This document shows positions 10,280 to 19,475 of a DNA stretch of 64,000 nt, piece by piece. Origin of the DNA: Adiantum capillus-veneris (lineage: Eukaryota; Streptophyta; Polypodiopsida; Polypodiales; Pteridaceae); NCBI GenBank assembly GCA_014529385.2, contig CM043959.1:55244253-55308252 (forward strand), read 5' to 3'. A program made the translations under genes and the position numbers. The notes beneath the pieces are model-generated. The model worked only from the letters and a program-made list of their open reading frames with translations. It was not told where the DNA came from and did not search any database. Positions within the stretch are counted from its first letter, which is position 1; every line of letters starts with the position of its first letter.

Positions 10280-11984
10280 GTGAAAAATCCCTATATTGTG
10301 GACAAATGGGGAATGACAAGCACAAAAGACAAAGTTGACATAGAGCTTGAGGATGAGCCACCTAAGTTGGACATTCCAAATGCAAGGCTAATGCGAGTAA
10401 ACGAAACAACACAACTCAAGACGGACAACACTCATGTGGGAAAATTCTCTATTATAAGTGCGATGAGCCCTACTGTTGTCAGAGGCAAAATTATTGTATG
10501 TCTTTACATACATAGAAGACAAAGATACCCATATAATCATGCTTGACAAGTATGGACGGAGATACTTCGTAGATTGTAAGGAACTAGAGAGATATACATA
10601 CTTTAGAGGTCCACTCTATCAGTATTGTGTCACTCCAAGCACGTTTAAACCTATTGTATCAGAGACAAGACCAAAATTGGAAAGATTGAGCCCTAATAGA
10701 ATGACAATGGCTGACTCATTTAGTCGACCACAAATTTTAGTGTCGAGACCGATTGGATCCTTAGGTTCAAGGGTTCCAAGGGTGGTGAAGCTCCAAGCAC
10801 GCTCTATCTGACTAGAGTTCCAAATGCCTGGAAAAAGCAAGATATGTGCGGCACAAGGGTGAGCGTAAAAAGGTTTTTGGATTTTATGCTAGATGTGGAA
10901 TTGATCACGTTCTTCCAAACCATCTCAAAAATCTTGACAAAACACCATATTAGTGATTTTGGGAATTTTCCAATGCCCACTTTCAAAACAAGCTTAAGAT
11001 TTGATCACATGTTCAAATCTTAGCCAAAGTTTTGAGAGCATGGCTCAGAAGACCATTTCAAGTACTACCTTGTGGATGTCTTTGATCTTAAAAAGCAGTT
11101 TGAGATCTGTCCATATGGCCAAATCTTCAAGACTTTGGTGATTCCCAAATTGGATCTAAAGTCTTAAACTCTCTAATATGGTGTTACAAAAAGGGGAAAG
11201 CGACAATGAATGTCATTGGAATTCTGCCATGCTCAAGTGGATCTAAAATCAAGACTACAATTCCAATAAACATGGTGACTAGAGCCCAAGCTCAAAAAGG
11301 TGCAAAGAACACACCGGCCGAGGATGAACAAAAAATACCAATTCAAACTGAATTTGAAAGTTTTTCGTTAAGGACTCAGAGAAAATCTTGGAAGGTAGAA
11401 AGAGACAAAATGAAAGCAAAGAGGCTAAAAAAGAAAACTGACTTAGAGACCAAGCTACAACACACAAGAGAGGAGCTTAAATAGGAAAGGGAAAGCAAGC
11501 AACAAGCAAAAGGAGTGGTATCATCCAAAATATCATCAAGAGGTTCAACTTAGTGGACAAAGTTCTAAAACCTTTAGAGGCTCTATTGTAGGCTCACAAG
11601 GTTAGAGTGAAGACCAACCAAAGCTTACAATAAATATGGTTGACTTATCTACATCTTGAGGTTGAAAAACAAAGATTAGAAATGTGAAAATGGCTCATAG
11701 AGATAACTCAAACTATACTGGAGCAAAAAAAGTTTAAACAATCCCAAACAAGAAGTGTTAATCCACCATAGGGACAAGTAAATTGAGCACAAAGGAAACA
11801 AAATGATTGAACAAACAAAGCCTAAGATTGAAACACCATTGGATACACGGATAGTGGCTAATACCATGAATGACACCAGGTCACGAGTGATGATTCCAAT
11901 TTCAAAAGTGGAAGAGCCATGTCCACAAGCCTTATGGGATATGATACGGAATAGAAAAGATGGTAGTGCAACTTTTAATTCTGC
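10280..11984 (+). pseudogene. Element A gag-like region, left half
   Basis: 10280-10811 holds two overlapping open stretches. The motif LYVFTYIEDKDTH...MLDKYG aligns with LYAFTYTTDQGVQVLMVDKYG in element C. From 11206 the segment TMNVIGILPCSSGS...NMVTRAQAQKGAKN matches the C-family segment after its zinc knuckle. A basic, helix-prone stretch follows (ERDKMKAKRLKKKTDLETKL). At 11803-11984 the motif PQALWDMIRNRKDGSATF is cut by the insertion of B. Several stops and frame changes make it a pseudogene. I cannot assign a biochemical role beyond gag-like. Confidence 0.6.
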
Positions 11985-12190
11985 ACGTTGTCATGCAGCT
12001 CCGCTTCCATGATGGGAAAAAGAGCAAAGGAATACAAGTTAATCTTCTTTAAAAACTATACATTTATTGAGCACTGACCAGGGCTTGTTAACAGGCCAAG
12101 TTTAATGTTAAATATATGCTAGATGCGGCTTTAAGGGGCCAGAACTTACATCTTTTATGCTAAAAGTGGGTATGTATGAGGTGATTAAAA

Positions 12191-12552
12191 ATGGAAGTTT
12201 ATGGACTAGAAATGTAGTGCTCAAAGTGATCTATGAGCTTGTCTTTACGGCTCGTCAATTGGAGATACGGGTAAGGAAGTTATGTTAGTTTGAAGTTTGA
12301 GTCGATTGCAAATCTGTACTAGATTGGAAAACTGCAGATGAGGGATCAGGGATGAATTGAATGCATGGGCCATGGAAGTTTATGGACTAGAACTATAGTG
12401 CTCAAAGTGCTCTATGAGCTTGTCTTTACGGCTCGTCAATTGGAGCTACGGTGAGGAAGTTATGTCAGTTTGAAGTTTGAGTCGATTGCAGATCTGTACC
12501 GGATTGGAAAACTGCAGATGAGGGATGAGGGATGAAGTGAATGCATGGGTTT
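12191..12552 (+). repeat. 181-bp tandem duplication in the B LTR
   Basis: The unit beginning ATGGAAGTTTATGGACTAG at 12191 recurs at 12372 with few differences, for example both copies share TTTACGGCTCGTCAATTGGAG and ATGCATGGG. The period is 181 bp. It lies in U3, upstream of the TATA box. Confidence 0.88.
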
Positions 12553-13508
12553 AAAGTTCTCCTCTTCTGGAGCACGTCAGTCTTTTCAGATTGGCAATCA
12601 GAGCTCTGGTTGCCAAGATATTGGGAGTTTAAGTTTCCCAAGGGGCCACTTCCGTACCAGTTTGGTGGCCTCGATCAGTGTACGATCTGGTGATTCTGGA
12701 CTTTGACCCGGACTTGGAATACAATGCACTTAATAGGGCAATAAGTGGCTGAAGAGCTTTGCGTCTGGAATGTTGTCTCTTGGAATGTAATGATCGCAAA
12801 ATATACCCAATAGAGGCAGGCCAGGAAGCTGTCTATTTTCAATAGATGCAAAGAGAGGACAACTCTCCAAATACAATCACGTACGCTTGTATCTCAAAGG
12901 CAAGCGACAACATGCAAGACATTAAATGGGCAATGAAATTCACGATGGTATTGTGAGTCATGGCTGCTAAACATTCAAGGCAATTCATTGGTCATAAATA
13001 TGCCAATTATGATGGCAATTGATGGCTGCTCCATAAACATCCATAAACATCCAATGGCCCCCTCAGTGGAGCCTGCCGCCCAAAAACTATAGTGGCCACC
13101 CATTAAGAAAGGCCGGTCAACACATAAAGGCAGAGTGCAATGCCGTGCTAGCTAGGCAAAGTCTAAGGCGACATGTGAATCAAGTGGTGCACTACAAAGG
13201 CCGTCCACCCACCATATCAATAGGCCACCCTAAATTAGTAGGGGTGTGAACCAAAGGAAAAATGGGAAGCCATGGGGGCGTAGGCAGAGACAAAGAGGGA
13301 GGAAGGACGATTGGGGTCACTCTGGTCACCACGGGCCTCGGATGCCCTCGCAGCAGTAAGGAGCCACGCTCAAAAGCCCATGGCACCTCACTTTGGTTCC
13401 AGTCCCGCCTTGTTTGAAGCAATTCCATCCGCCGGCTGCCACGTCAGCAAGAGAGCTTTTTTATGCTCCCTAGCAATGATGGCGTTGTCGTTGCTTAGGC
13501 AGGGGAGG

Positions 13509-13517
13509 TATTATAAG
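13509..13517 (+). promoter_or_regulatory. TATA box of the B LTR
   Basis: TATTATAAG at 13509-13517; the 3' LTR has TATTTATAC at the equivalent place (30514-30522). Transcription would start about 30 bp downstream, so the TC microsatellite lies in the transcribed part. Confidence 0.6.
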
Positions 13518-13744
13518 GGGGCTTAGGGAATTGCATAAAAAGGGAAGAATTGCATGAGAAAGGCATGAACGTGAAGGGCAAGAAGATAAGCAAGGAAGAA
13601 GGGGAACTCTCACTTGGCCCCGAAAAAGCATGAAGAAGAGGAGTAGGAGCAAGAAAGGAGGAAGGAGGGGGGGACGATGTTGTGGTAGAGGAGAAGGGGG
13701 TTGAGAGAAAAGGATCTCCCTCGCTCTCTCTCGTTCCCTCTCAA

Positions 13745-13748
<4 letters not shown>

Positions 13749-13835
<87 letters not shown>
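13749..13835 (+). repeat. (TC)n microsatellite in the 5' LTR of B
   Basis: About 87 bp of pure TC. The 3' LTR copy carries about 104 bp at 30772-30875. Open frames of poly Ser-Leu or Arg-Glu across it are artefacts of the repeat. Confidence 0.97.
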
Positions 13836-13837
<2 letters not shown>

Positions 13838-14529
13838 CTTGGCACAATCAAAAGATGGCATAAACAAGGTGGAGCCTCTCTTGATCTCAATGCTAAGGAA
13901 GCAAGCAAAATGAAGACCATCGAGGAGTTGGACATGAACGAGGTGAGGCCCACGGGGAATAGCATGTCTTACAAGAGGAAGTAAGGGTGTGAAGCTCATA
14001 GCGACAAGAGCACCCAAGGAGGGAGAAAGGAAGAATTTCTTGTAAGCAAGTAAAGAGATCAGCTTTGGGCGAGAAAGGGATTTTGGGAAGTTCTTAACGG
14101 CAATTAAAGCAAAAGAGGAGAGTGAATCTTGTTTAAAGCAGTTGGAAGAGCTTCTTGAAGGCAATCAAAGAGATAAATTCTAGGGAGCTCATAAGGGCAA
14201 TTGAAATAGGAAGAACGACAAGGAGGAGATTTCCATCACCATCATCAATTTGACCTTTGTTAATCATATCAATGAGTTCTAGAGTTGTTAACAACCGCTA
14301 ATCTTGTAAAGTGAGCTTAAACTCCTTGTTTTCAGTTAATCTGAGTCATGGTGCTGTTAACAGCCCACCTTGGCTATTGATTAGATTGTACTCAAAGATT
14401 TACTCAATTTATTGATGATTACAATGATTGGTGGAGTTATTAGTGTCTGCTAATTTCTCTCTCACACATCTCTCACAGCCAGAGGCCCCGTGCCTTCCCA
14501 ACTCACAATTCAAACACATATCCCTCGAC

Positions 14530-16190
14530 TTATCTCAATGTGAAACGAGCTAGGGTGGGAGGTGTAGATGAAGAATTCAAAGTAGTTGGTGAAATTGAGT
14601 GGAGTTAACTACAAAGGCTTCTGATGGCAAGTCAACAGTTCCAGATTTGGCAACGATGCTAGAGTTGGTACAAGGGTATCTATACGAGATGGAAACCAAG
14701 AAAACACAACCGAGGAAGCTGTTAACATAGCACTAGATGTTGTGTATGAAGAACAAAATGTTTTTTCAGGGTATGATCCTGAGGGCTAACTAGAGTGCTA
14801 TGAGTTGGAAACTAAGTCAAGAGGAATACCAAAAGTGTTAATGATTAGATCCTTTGAGCAGCTAGTGAGTTTAGATTTGAAAGAGCAGATTCAAGAGCTT
14901 ATCAAAGCCTACAAAGACAATTGGGAACATTTCAAAGAAGCTATTATACAAGTTAAGTGATGAGCATTATGCAAGATATCACAAACACAGTCCAGGTCTA
15001 CCAACTTATTCAAATATTCGTAGAGAAGTACGATCAATTAGAATCTGTGATTGATGAGTGTCTTCTACATGATGCTACTTTCTTACATGCTAATGATGAA
15101 GATATAGTTCAAGCTGTGTATGAAAAATTGGATTTTGCAAATGCCTTTCGTGAAGTAGAAATCTTTGACAGCTATACATCCTGAAGATGCATAGGATGAA
15201 ATTTGCAAAGAACATGTACATCTAATACATGAATAAAAGAAATCAAGGGATCAAAATGACGAAGTGGTTAAATTTCATGATGAAATTATGCAGGTGTATA
15301 AGTGCAATCATATTCAAGCACACATGCATGAAGATTTGGTTAGAGCTGATGCTTTTGCTACTAACTCAGAGAAAATTTTTTGTGGTGCAGACTCTGTCCT
15401 ACAATTGACTGATGATGCAAATGTTATAGGTCAAAGCAAGGCTGTGTTGAGAGTTGTAGGACCATGGACTTGGGTATACCAGATTTACAAGGTTTGGATA
15501 CACCAAATTTTGAAGCTTGAATGTGCAAGTGTATGTGCTTGAAGATATGCAAAGTGATGATTTAGAGGGGGTGTAGACTCCTTCTTTATCAAGATTTTGT
15601 TACACAGGGCTCATAGTATGGCAGAATGATCATGAACCTAATGATGCTTATTCAGAGGGGGTGCATAGAGAAGTGCAATCTCTTAGTGTTGCATACAATT
15701 GGTTGCATTGTGTTGATGATATGGACAGGGCAATTGATGGAATTTTCAATATGCATGCTGAACTTTGTGCTACAGAAGTGCAAAGATATTTGAATGAGCT
15801 AGAGAAACTTGAAGAGAAGTCCACAACAGATGTGTCTAATATGAATGTCATATGTGGGGACACTAGTTTGTAGTCAAAGATGTGCAAGGTAGAGGAATAT
15901 TTTGAAGAAAAAGACCCAGAGCTTATGTGCTTATTGGATGAAGCTTTGGAAGGATTCTCAAATACAAATGCTAAGGGTACTGAGAAATCTGGTTTTGTGC
16001 ATAACCAAGTTTATCTAGATGTGGTTGATGATGAACTTATGCAGTTGTTGGATGATACTCTACTTGATTTCGAGCATGTGCAAGATAGGAAAATGTTTTT
16101 TGATGTATCTTGGGATCCCAATGAAGAGAGTTTTTCTAGGGAAATCATGTACTTAGATATGCAATACCATAATTCCAATGTTAGAGGGGG
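14530..16190 (+). pseudogene. Internal region of element B with an unknown acidic coding remnant
   Basis: Open stretches at 14957-15184, 15264-15542, and 15661-16224 (one in-frame stop at 15871-15873) encode acidic, Asp/Glu-rich peptides such as LMCLLDEALEGF and LMQLLDDTLLDF, which look like internal repeats of one motif. I do not recognise the protein. A polypurine tract AGAGGGGG at 16183-16190 ends the region; the same purine string also occurs near 15566 and 15653. No clear primer binding site is seen after the 5' LTR. Confidence 0.5.
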
Positions 16191-16558
16191 TGAAATTGGG
16201 AGTTTAAGTTTCCTCTGGGGCTAGTTCCGTACTAGTTTGGTCACCTCAGTCAGTGTGCCATCTGTTGATTTTGGACTTTGACCAGGATCTAGAATACAAT
16301 GCACTTAATAGGGCAATAAGTGCTTGAAGATATTTTTGTCCAAAATATCATCTCTTGGAATGTAATGATCGCGGGATATACCCAGTAGAGGCAGGGCAAG
16401 GAAGCTGCCACCCAAAAACTACAGTGGCCGCCCATTAATCAAGGCCAATAGACACATAAAGGCCGAGTACAATGCCGTGCTAGCTAGGCAAAGTCTTGGG
16501 CAACATGTGAACCAAATGGTGCACTACAAAGGACATCTGTCAATAGGCTGCCCTATTT
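16191..16558 (+). repeat. 3' LTR of element B, first fragment
   Basis: Begins TGAAATTGGGAGTTTAAG directly behind AGAGGGGG and aligns with 12617-13228 of the 5' LTR, minus an internal ~240-bp block. It is cut at the AATAG target duplication (16559-16563) by element G and resumes at 30246. Confidence 0.72.
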
Positions 16559-16563
16559 AATAG

Positions 16564-16686
16564 TGTAAGGACATGGGTCCTATGGGCAAGGCCATCGGCA
16601 CGGACGGAAAGTGTGCACGCTATGGGGAGGCTATAAGATAGCACGGTTGGGTGGAGACTATCACACGTAGTACCACCGCCCTTTCA
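16564..16686 (+). repeat. 5' LTR of element G (123 bp)
   Basis: TGTAAGGACATGG...CCCTTTCA, followed after one base by a primer site. The 3' partner is 30131-30240. It contains CTATAAGATAG, a possible TATA element. 123 bp is unusually short for a plant Ty3 LTR. Confidence 0.75.
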
Positions 16687-16848
16687 CTGGTATTCGAGCT
16701 ATTTTTGGGAGGAGGCTAAAAGTGGCTTGCATGTGCGTGCTATAAGATAGCACGATTTGGTGGAGACTAGCACACGCATTACCACCGCCCTTTCACTGGT
16801 ATCCGAGCTTTTTTTGGGAGGAGGATAAAAGCGGCTTGCACGTGCATG
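16631..16848 (+). repeat. 109-bp tandem duplication spanning LTR end and primer site of G
   Basis: 16631-16739 and 16740-16848 align with about a dozen differences. Each copy contains the LTR 3' end (CCACCGCCCTTTCA) plus a primer-site-like sequence, TGGTATTCGAGC at 16688 and TGGTATCCGAGC at 16797. Confidence 0.85.
16688..16699 (+). promoter_or_regulatory. Primer binding site of G (initiator-Met type)
   Basis: TGGTATTCGAGC, two changes from TGGTATCAGAGC. The duplicated copy at 16797-16808 is one change closer. Confidence 0.65.
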
Positions 16849-17522
16849 CGACGCCTTGCTTCTCTCCCACGTTCCGCAGACAGCGATGTCTCCACTGTGC
16901 GCAAGAAGAAGACAATCACAGTTTTTTGTGCAACCAACGCGTGGACAGATAGCGATACCCCCTCCCACCTACGCCCTCCACAACGCACGATGAAGGTGGT
17001 TCACCAGCAACTTGACCGGCATCGAGGCTCCGAAGGCTTCCGTTGGCGCGCGGTACGAAGGCCTGCTTAACCCTTGCATGAAGGAGGGTTGAACCCACCC
17101 CATGAGGGTACGAGGCCAACACTTTACCATCAAACTATTGGCCCTTGTTGTGTATAAAAAGGAAAGATAGTCTACTTGTGTTGAAAGGAAAACCAGAAGG
17201 AAAGGGAAAGCTTCAAACTTCAAGGAAGTAGTTTCATCCTTCCTTTTCACTTCTTGGAGGAAGGCAAGTTTTCCTCCAAAGATTCTTTTTTCCTCAAGGA
17301 GGTAGCTTCAAAGTGAAGAAAAGCCTTCACAAAAACGACGAGTTTTTGTGAAGAATCATCAAAGGTGTTCTTATAACGAACGACAAGTGAAGCGCTCAAA
17401 TTTCTGCAAGGCGAGGTTCGCATGCAACACAAATCGCGGAGCATACAAAACACAAAGACTTCAATTTCTTAAGGTACAAGTTGTCTTTTTTTTTTCTTCC
17501 TTTGCATTAGTGTGTGTTCACC
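16849..17522 (+). other. Leader of element G with strong hairpins
   Basis: No gene. Two perfect inverted repeats stand out: arms 17254-17262 and 17271-17279 (TTGGAGGAA, 8-base loop) and arms 17325-17336 and 17342-17353 (CTTCACAAAAAC, loop GACGA). A smaller CCTC/GAGG hairpin lies at 17292-17302. They lie 170-270 bases upstream of the gag ATG in the genomic RNA leader, where packaging or dimerisation signals would be expected. Confidence 0.7.
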
Positions 17523-18517
17523 ATGGCCAGTGAGGATATCCCACCTACACACACGTTTGATTTTGAGCACGTAGATCAAAATCAGGGCACCACGAGTGCT
17601 GCTGACACTAATATGCATGATGATGATGATCTAGGAGATCATGGGCTTGTAGATATGGCTTCTTTCAAGACTTTGGAACATGGCCAAAGCGTACTTGAAA
17701 GAAACCTCTCTGCACTCAATGCAAATGTTACCAATCTTACGGAGTTACTTGTGAGATTTATGAATTCACAGACGACTAAAGGATCCACAAGTGGCACGGT
17801 TCAAGGGAACCAAGCTCGCATGACTCAAAGAGTCCAAGAGACAAGTGCTACAGAAGATGCAGAAGGTAGCAATGCATTACTTAAGATTATCACCATTCTT
17901 GAGTTTCACGAGGAAGAGCGTGATCACAACAGGGATGCGGTCAATACGTTCTTACACAAATGGAGTAATATTCATAGATTGAGACACACCCCGGATATAA
18001 AGACGGCTATGGAAACAAGGCTTGTAAGTGGTGGATAACATTTCCAATAGATACTCATCCTCCGTCTTGGGCTGCGTTTCAAGCTTCTTTCTCTAAAGAG
18101 TTTTTGGACTCCAATGAAGAAGATAAGAATTGGTTAGCATAGGATGCATGCCACATGTCTGGCCTCTCTCTCACACAGTACCTTTCGAAGTATCGGGACA
18201 TCATATTAAAACTAGAAGGTCTAGATGAATTCCAAAAGATACAGGGTTTTAATAGGGGTCTTGACAAAGACTACCGTCTTCATGTCAAGACCCAACATTC
18301 AAAAACTTTGGAAGAAGCCATTAGTCATGCACAAAGATATGATGATGACCAAGAGAGGAAAGGAAATGTTCCCTACTCTAAGGATACTTTTGCTAAGAGC
18401 AATGTGGCTAAGAGCCAATGGCGAGGTAGATCTCCTACATGTTCCAAGAGGAATAAGAGACAATCTACCTCTTCATGCCCACAAGAGGCTAAGAAGCCTA
18501 AACAATCACGAGATACT
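17523..18517 (+). pseudogene. gag of element G, first part
   Basis: Likely start ATG at 17523 (MASEDIPP). An acidic N-terminus is followed by a retrotransposon gag core: WITFPIDTHPPSWAAFQASFSKEF then LSLTQYLSKYRDIILKL and FNRGLDKDYRL. A frameshift near 18025 and an in-frame TAG near 18141 break the frame. The last codons before the insertion read SRDTPR, and the reading continues at 26298 beyond element M. Confidence 0.8.
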
Positions 18518-18522
18518 CCGCG

Positions 18523-19149
18523 TGCTACAACGGAAGCGTGCAAAATACTCGAAATAGTGCATGGCAAGGCATGAACGAATAAATCTACGTACCTGTCTAC
18601 TTGTACAAACCCATAATCGAGCGTCATACGACAGAGAAAGACAGAGAGGGGAAAGAAAAAGAGAGAACACGTGCAGACGCACCTCCTAGAACGGAGTGCT
18701 ACGCGAGCACGGTGAGAGAGGAGGGAGGAGATAAAAGAACAAGGCAAGGGCACTGGGTGCAATCTCTCCCCGTGCAAGAGTGAGCATGTCCCTCTTGCAC
18801 GTATTTAATTTATAGAGAAGTTCATGCTCAAAATTGAGTTACATCCAATTCACACTTGGGCATAAAATAGTCCTGGCTCATAAAGAGCTCAATGTAACAA
18901 TTAATAGCTGTCTACATCTCAACTTATAACTAAACCATAAATACTAAGGCTTGCCACAGAAAATCCAATGGTGAAAGTTTTATTCCGAATAACTGTTATC
19001 GCCTTATTGTCTAACACGTGCTAATCACTGATTTGCTCACACAACACCCAACAAGTGATCATATTCCACAATTCAAATCAACATTGCAATGCTTCATCAA
19101 AATATCATATATTTCACAAATATATTATCAAAATATCAATTCCATTACA
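18523..19149 (-). repeat. 3' LTR of element M (627 bp)
   Basis: TGCTACAACGG...CCATTACA on the plus strand. Pairs with 25655-26292 and lacks 11 bp present there near its left end. A TATA-like CTCTATAAATTAAATAC on the minus strand maps near 18805-18816. The sequence just inside it, 19150-19163, is G-rich on the minus strand and is the likely polypurine tract. Confidence 0.92.
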
Positions 19150-19244
19150 TACCCCGGGGTTGAAAGACAATTGTCCTCAATTGTTACCAAAACCAAACTA
19201 GCGACAGTGGTGGCTAGCCACTGGTAGAGTGGTCTAGTAATTTG

Positions 19245-19475
19245 GTGTTGCCTAGATCGGCAGATCTACACCAATGGTCGTGCTGCCTAAATCGGCGGGT
19301 CTGCACTAATGCTGCCTAAATCGGTGGATCTGCATTATGAGTTCGTGTTGCCTAGATCGGCGAATCTACACTAGTGCTGCTTAAATCGGCGGATCTACAC
19401 TTTTTAAAATTCGTGTTGCCTAAATCGGCGAATCTACACTAGTAGAGAGGCACTGCCTAAATCGGCGAATCTGTG
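19245..19475 (-). repeat. Seven-copy hairpin repeat array in the 3' non-coding region of M
   Basis: Copies start at 19245, 19280, 19309, 19345, 19374, 19413 and 19451, with core TGCCTAAATCGGCGAATCT of the plus strand. Each is bounded by complementary tetramers: GTGT/ACAC, GTGC/GCAC, ATGC/GCAT, GTGT/ACAC, GTGC/ACAC, GTGT/ACAC, and CAC/GTG extended by AGAG/CTCT. Inner bases AGAT/ATCT can also pair. Spacing is 29-39 bp. It lies between the pol stop near 19457 and the 3' LTR, slightly overlapping the end of the frame. Confidence 0.88.

Larger units (their letters stand above)
11989..14529 (+). repeat. 5' LTR of element B (~2.54 kb)
   Basis: From about 12617 onward it aligns with 16191-16558 and then 30246-31549, both ending near AAACACATATCCC. 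The first ~630 bp has no partner at the start of the 3' LTR, so the 3' copy has probably lost it. The 3' copy also lacks about 240 bp corresponding to 12830-13077. A TATA box and a long TC microsatellite lie in the second half. Confidence 0.75.

Noticed and set aside
13470..14164. Long open frames of Arg-Glu or Ser-Leu repeats on both strands (also 30634-30947)
   Set aside because: They are translations of the TC/GA microsatellite in the B LTRs, not genes.
19245..19475. CRISPR-like array (short repeats with spacers)
   Set aside because: Spacers are only 2-13 bp, repeats vary, the setting is a plant retrotransposon, and no cas genes exist.
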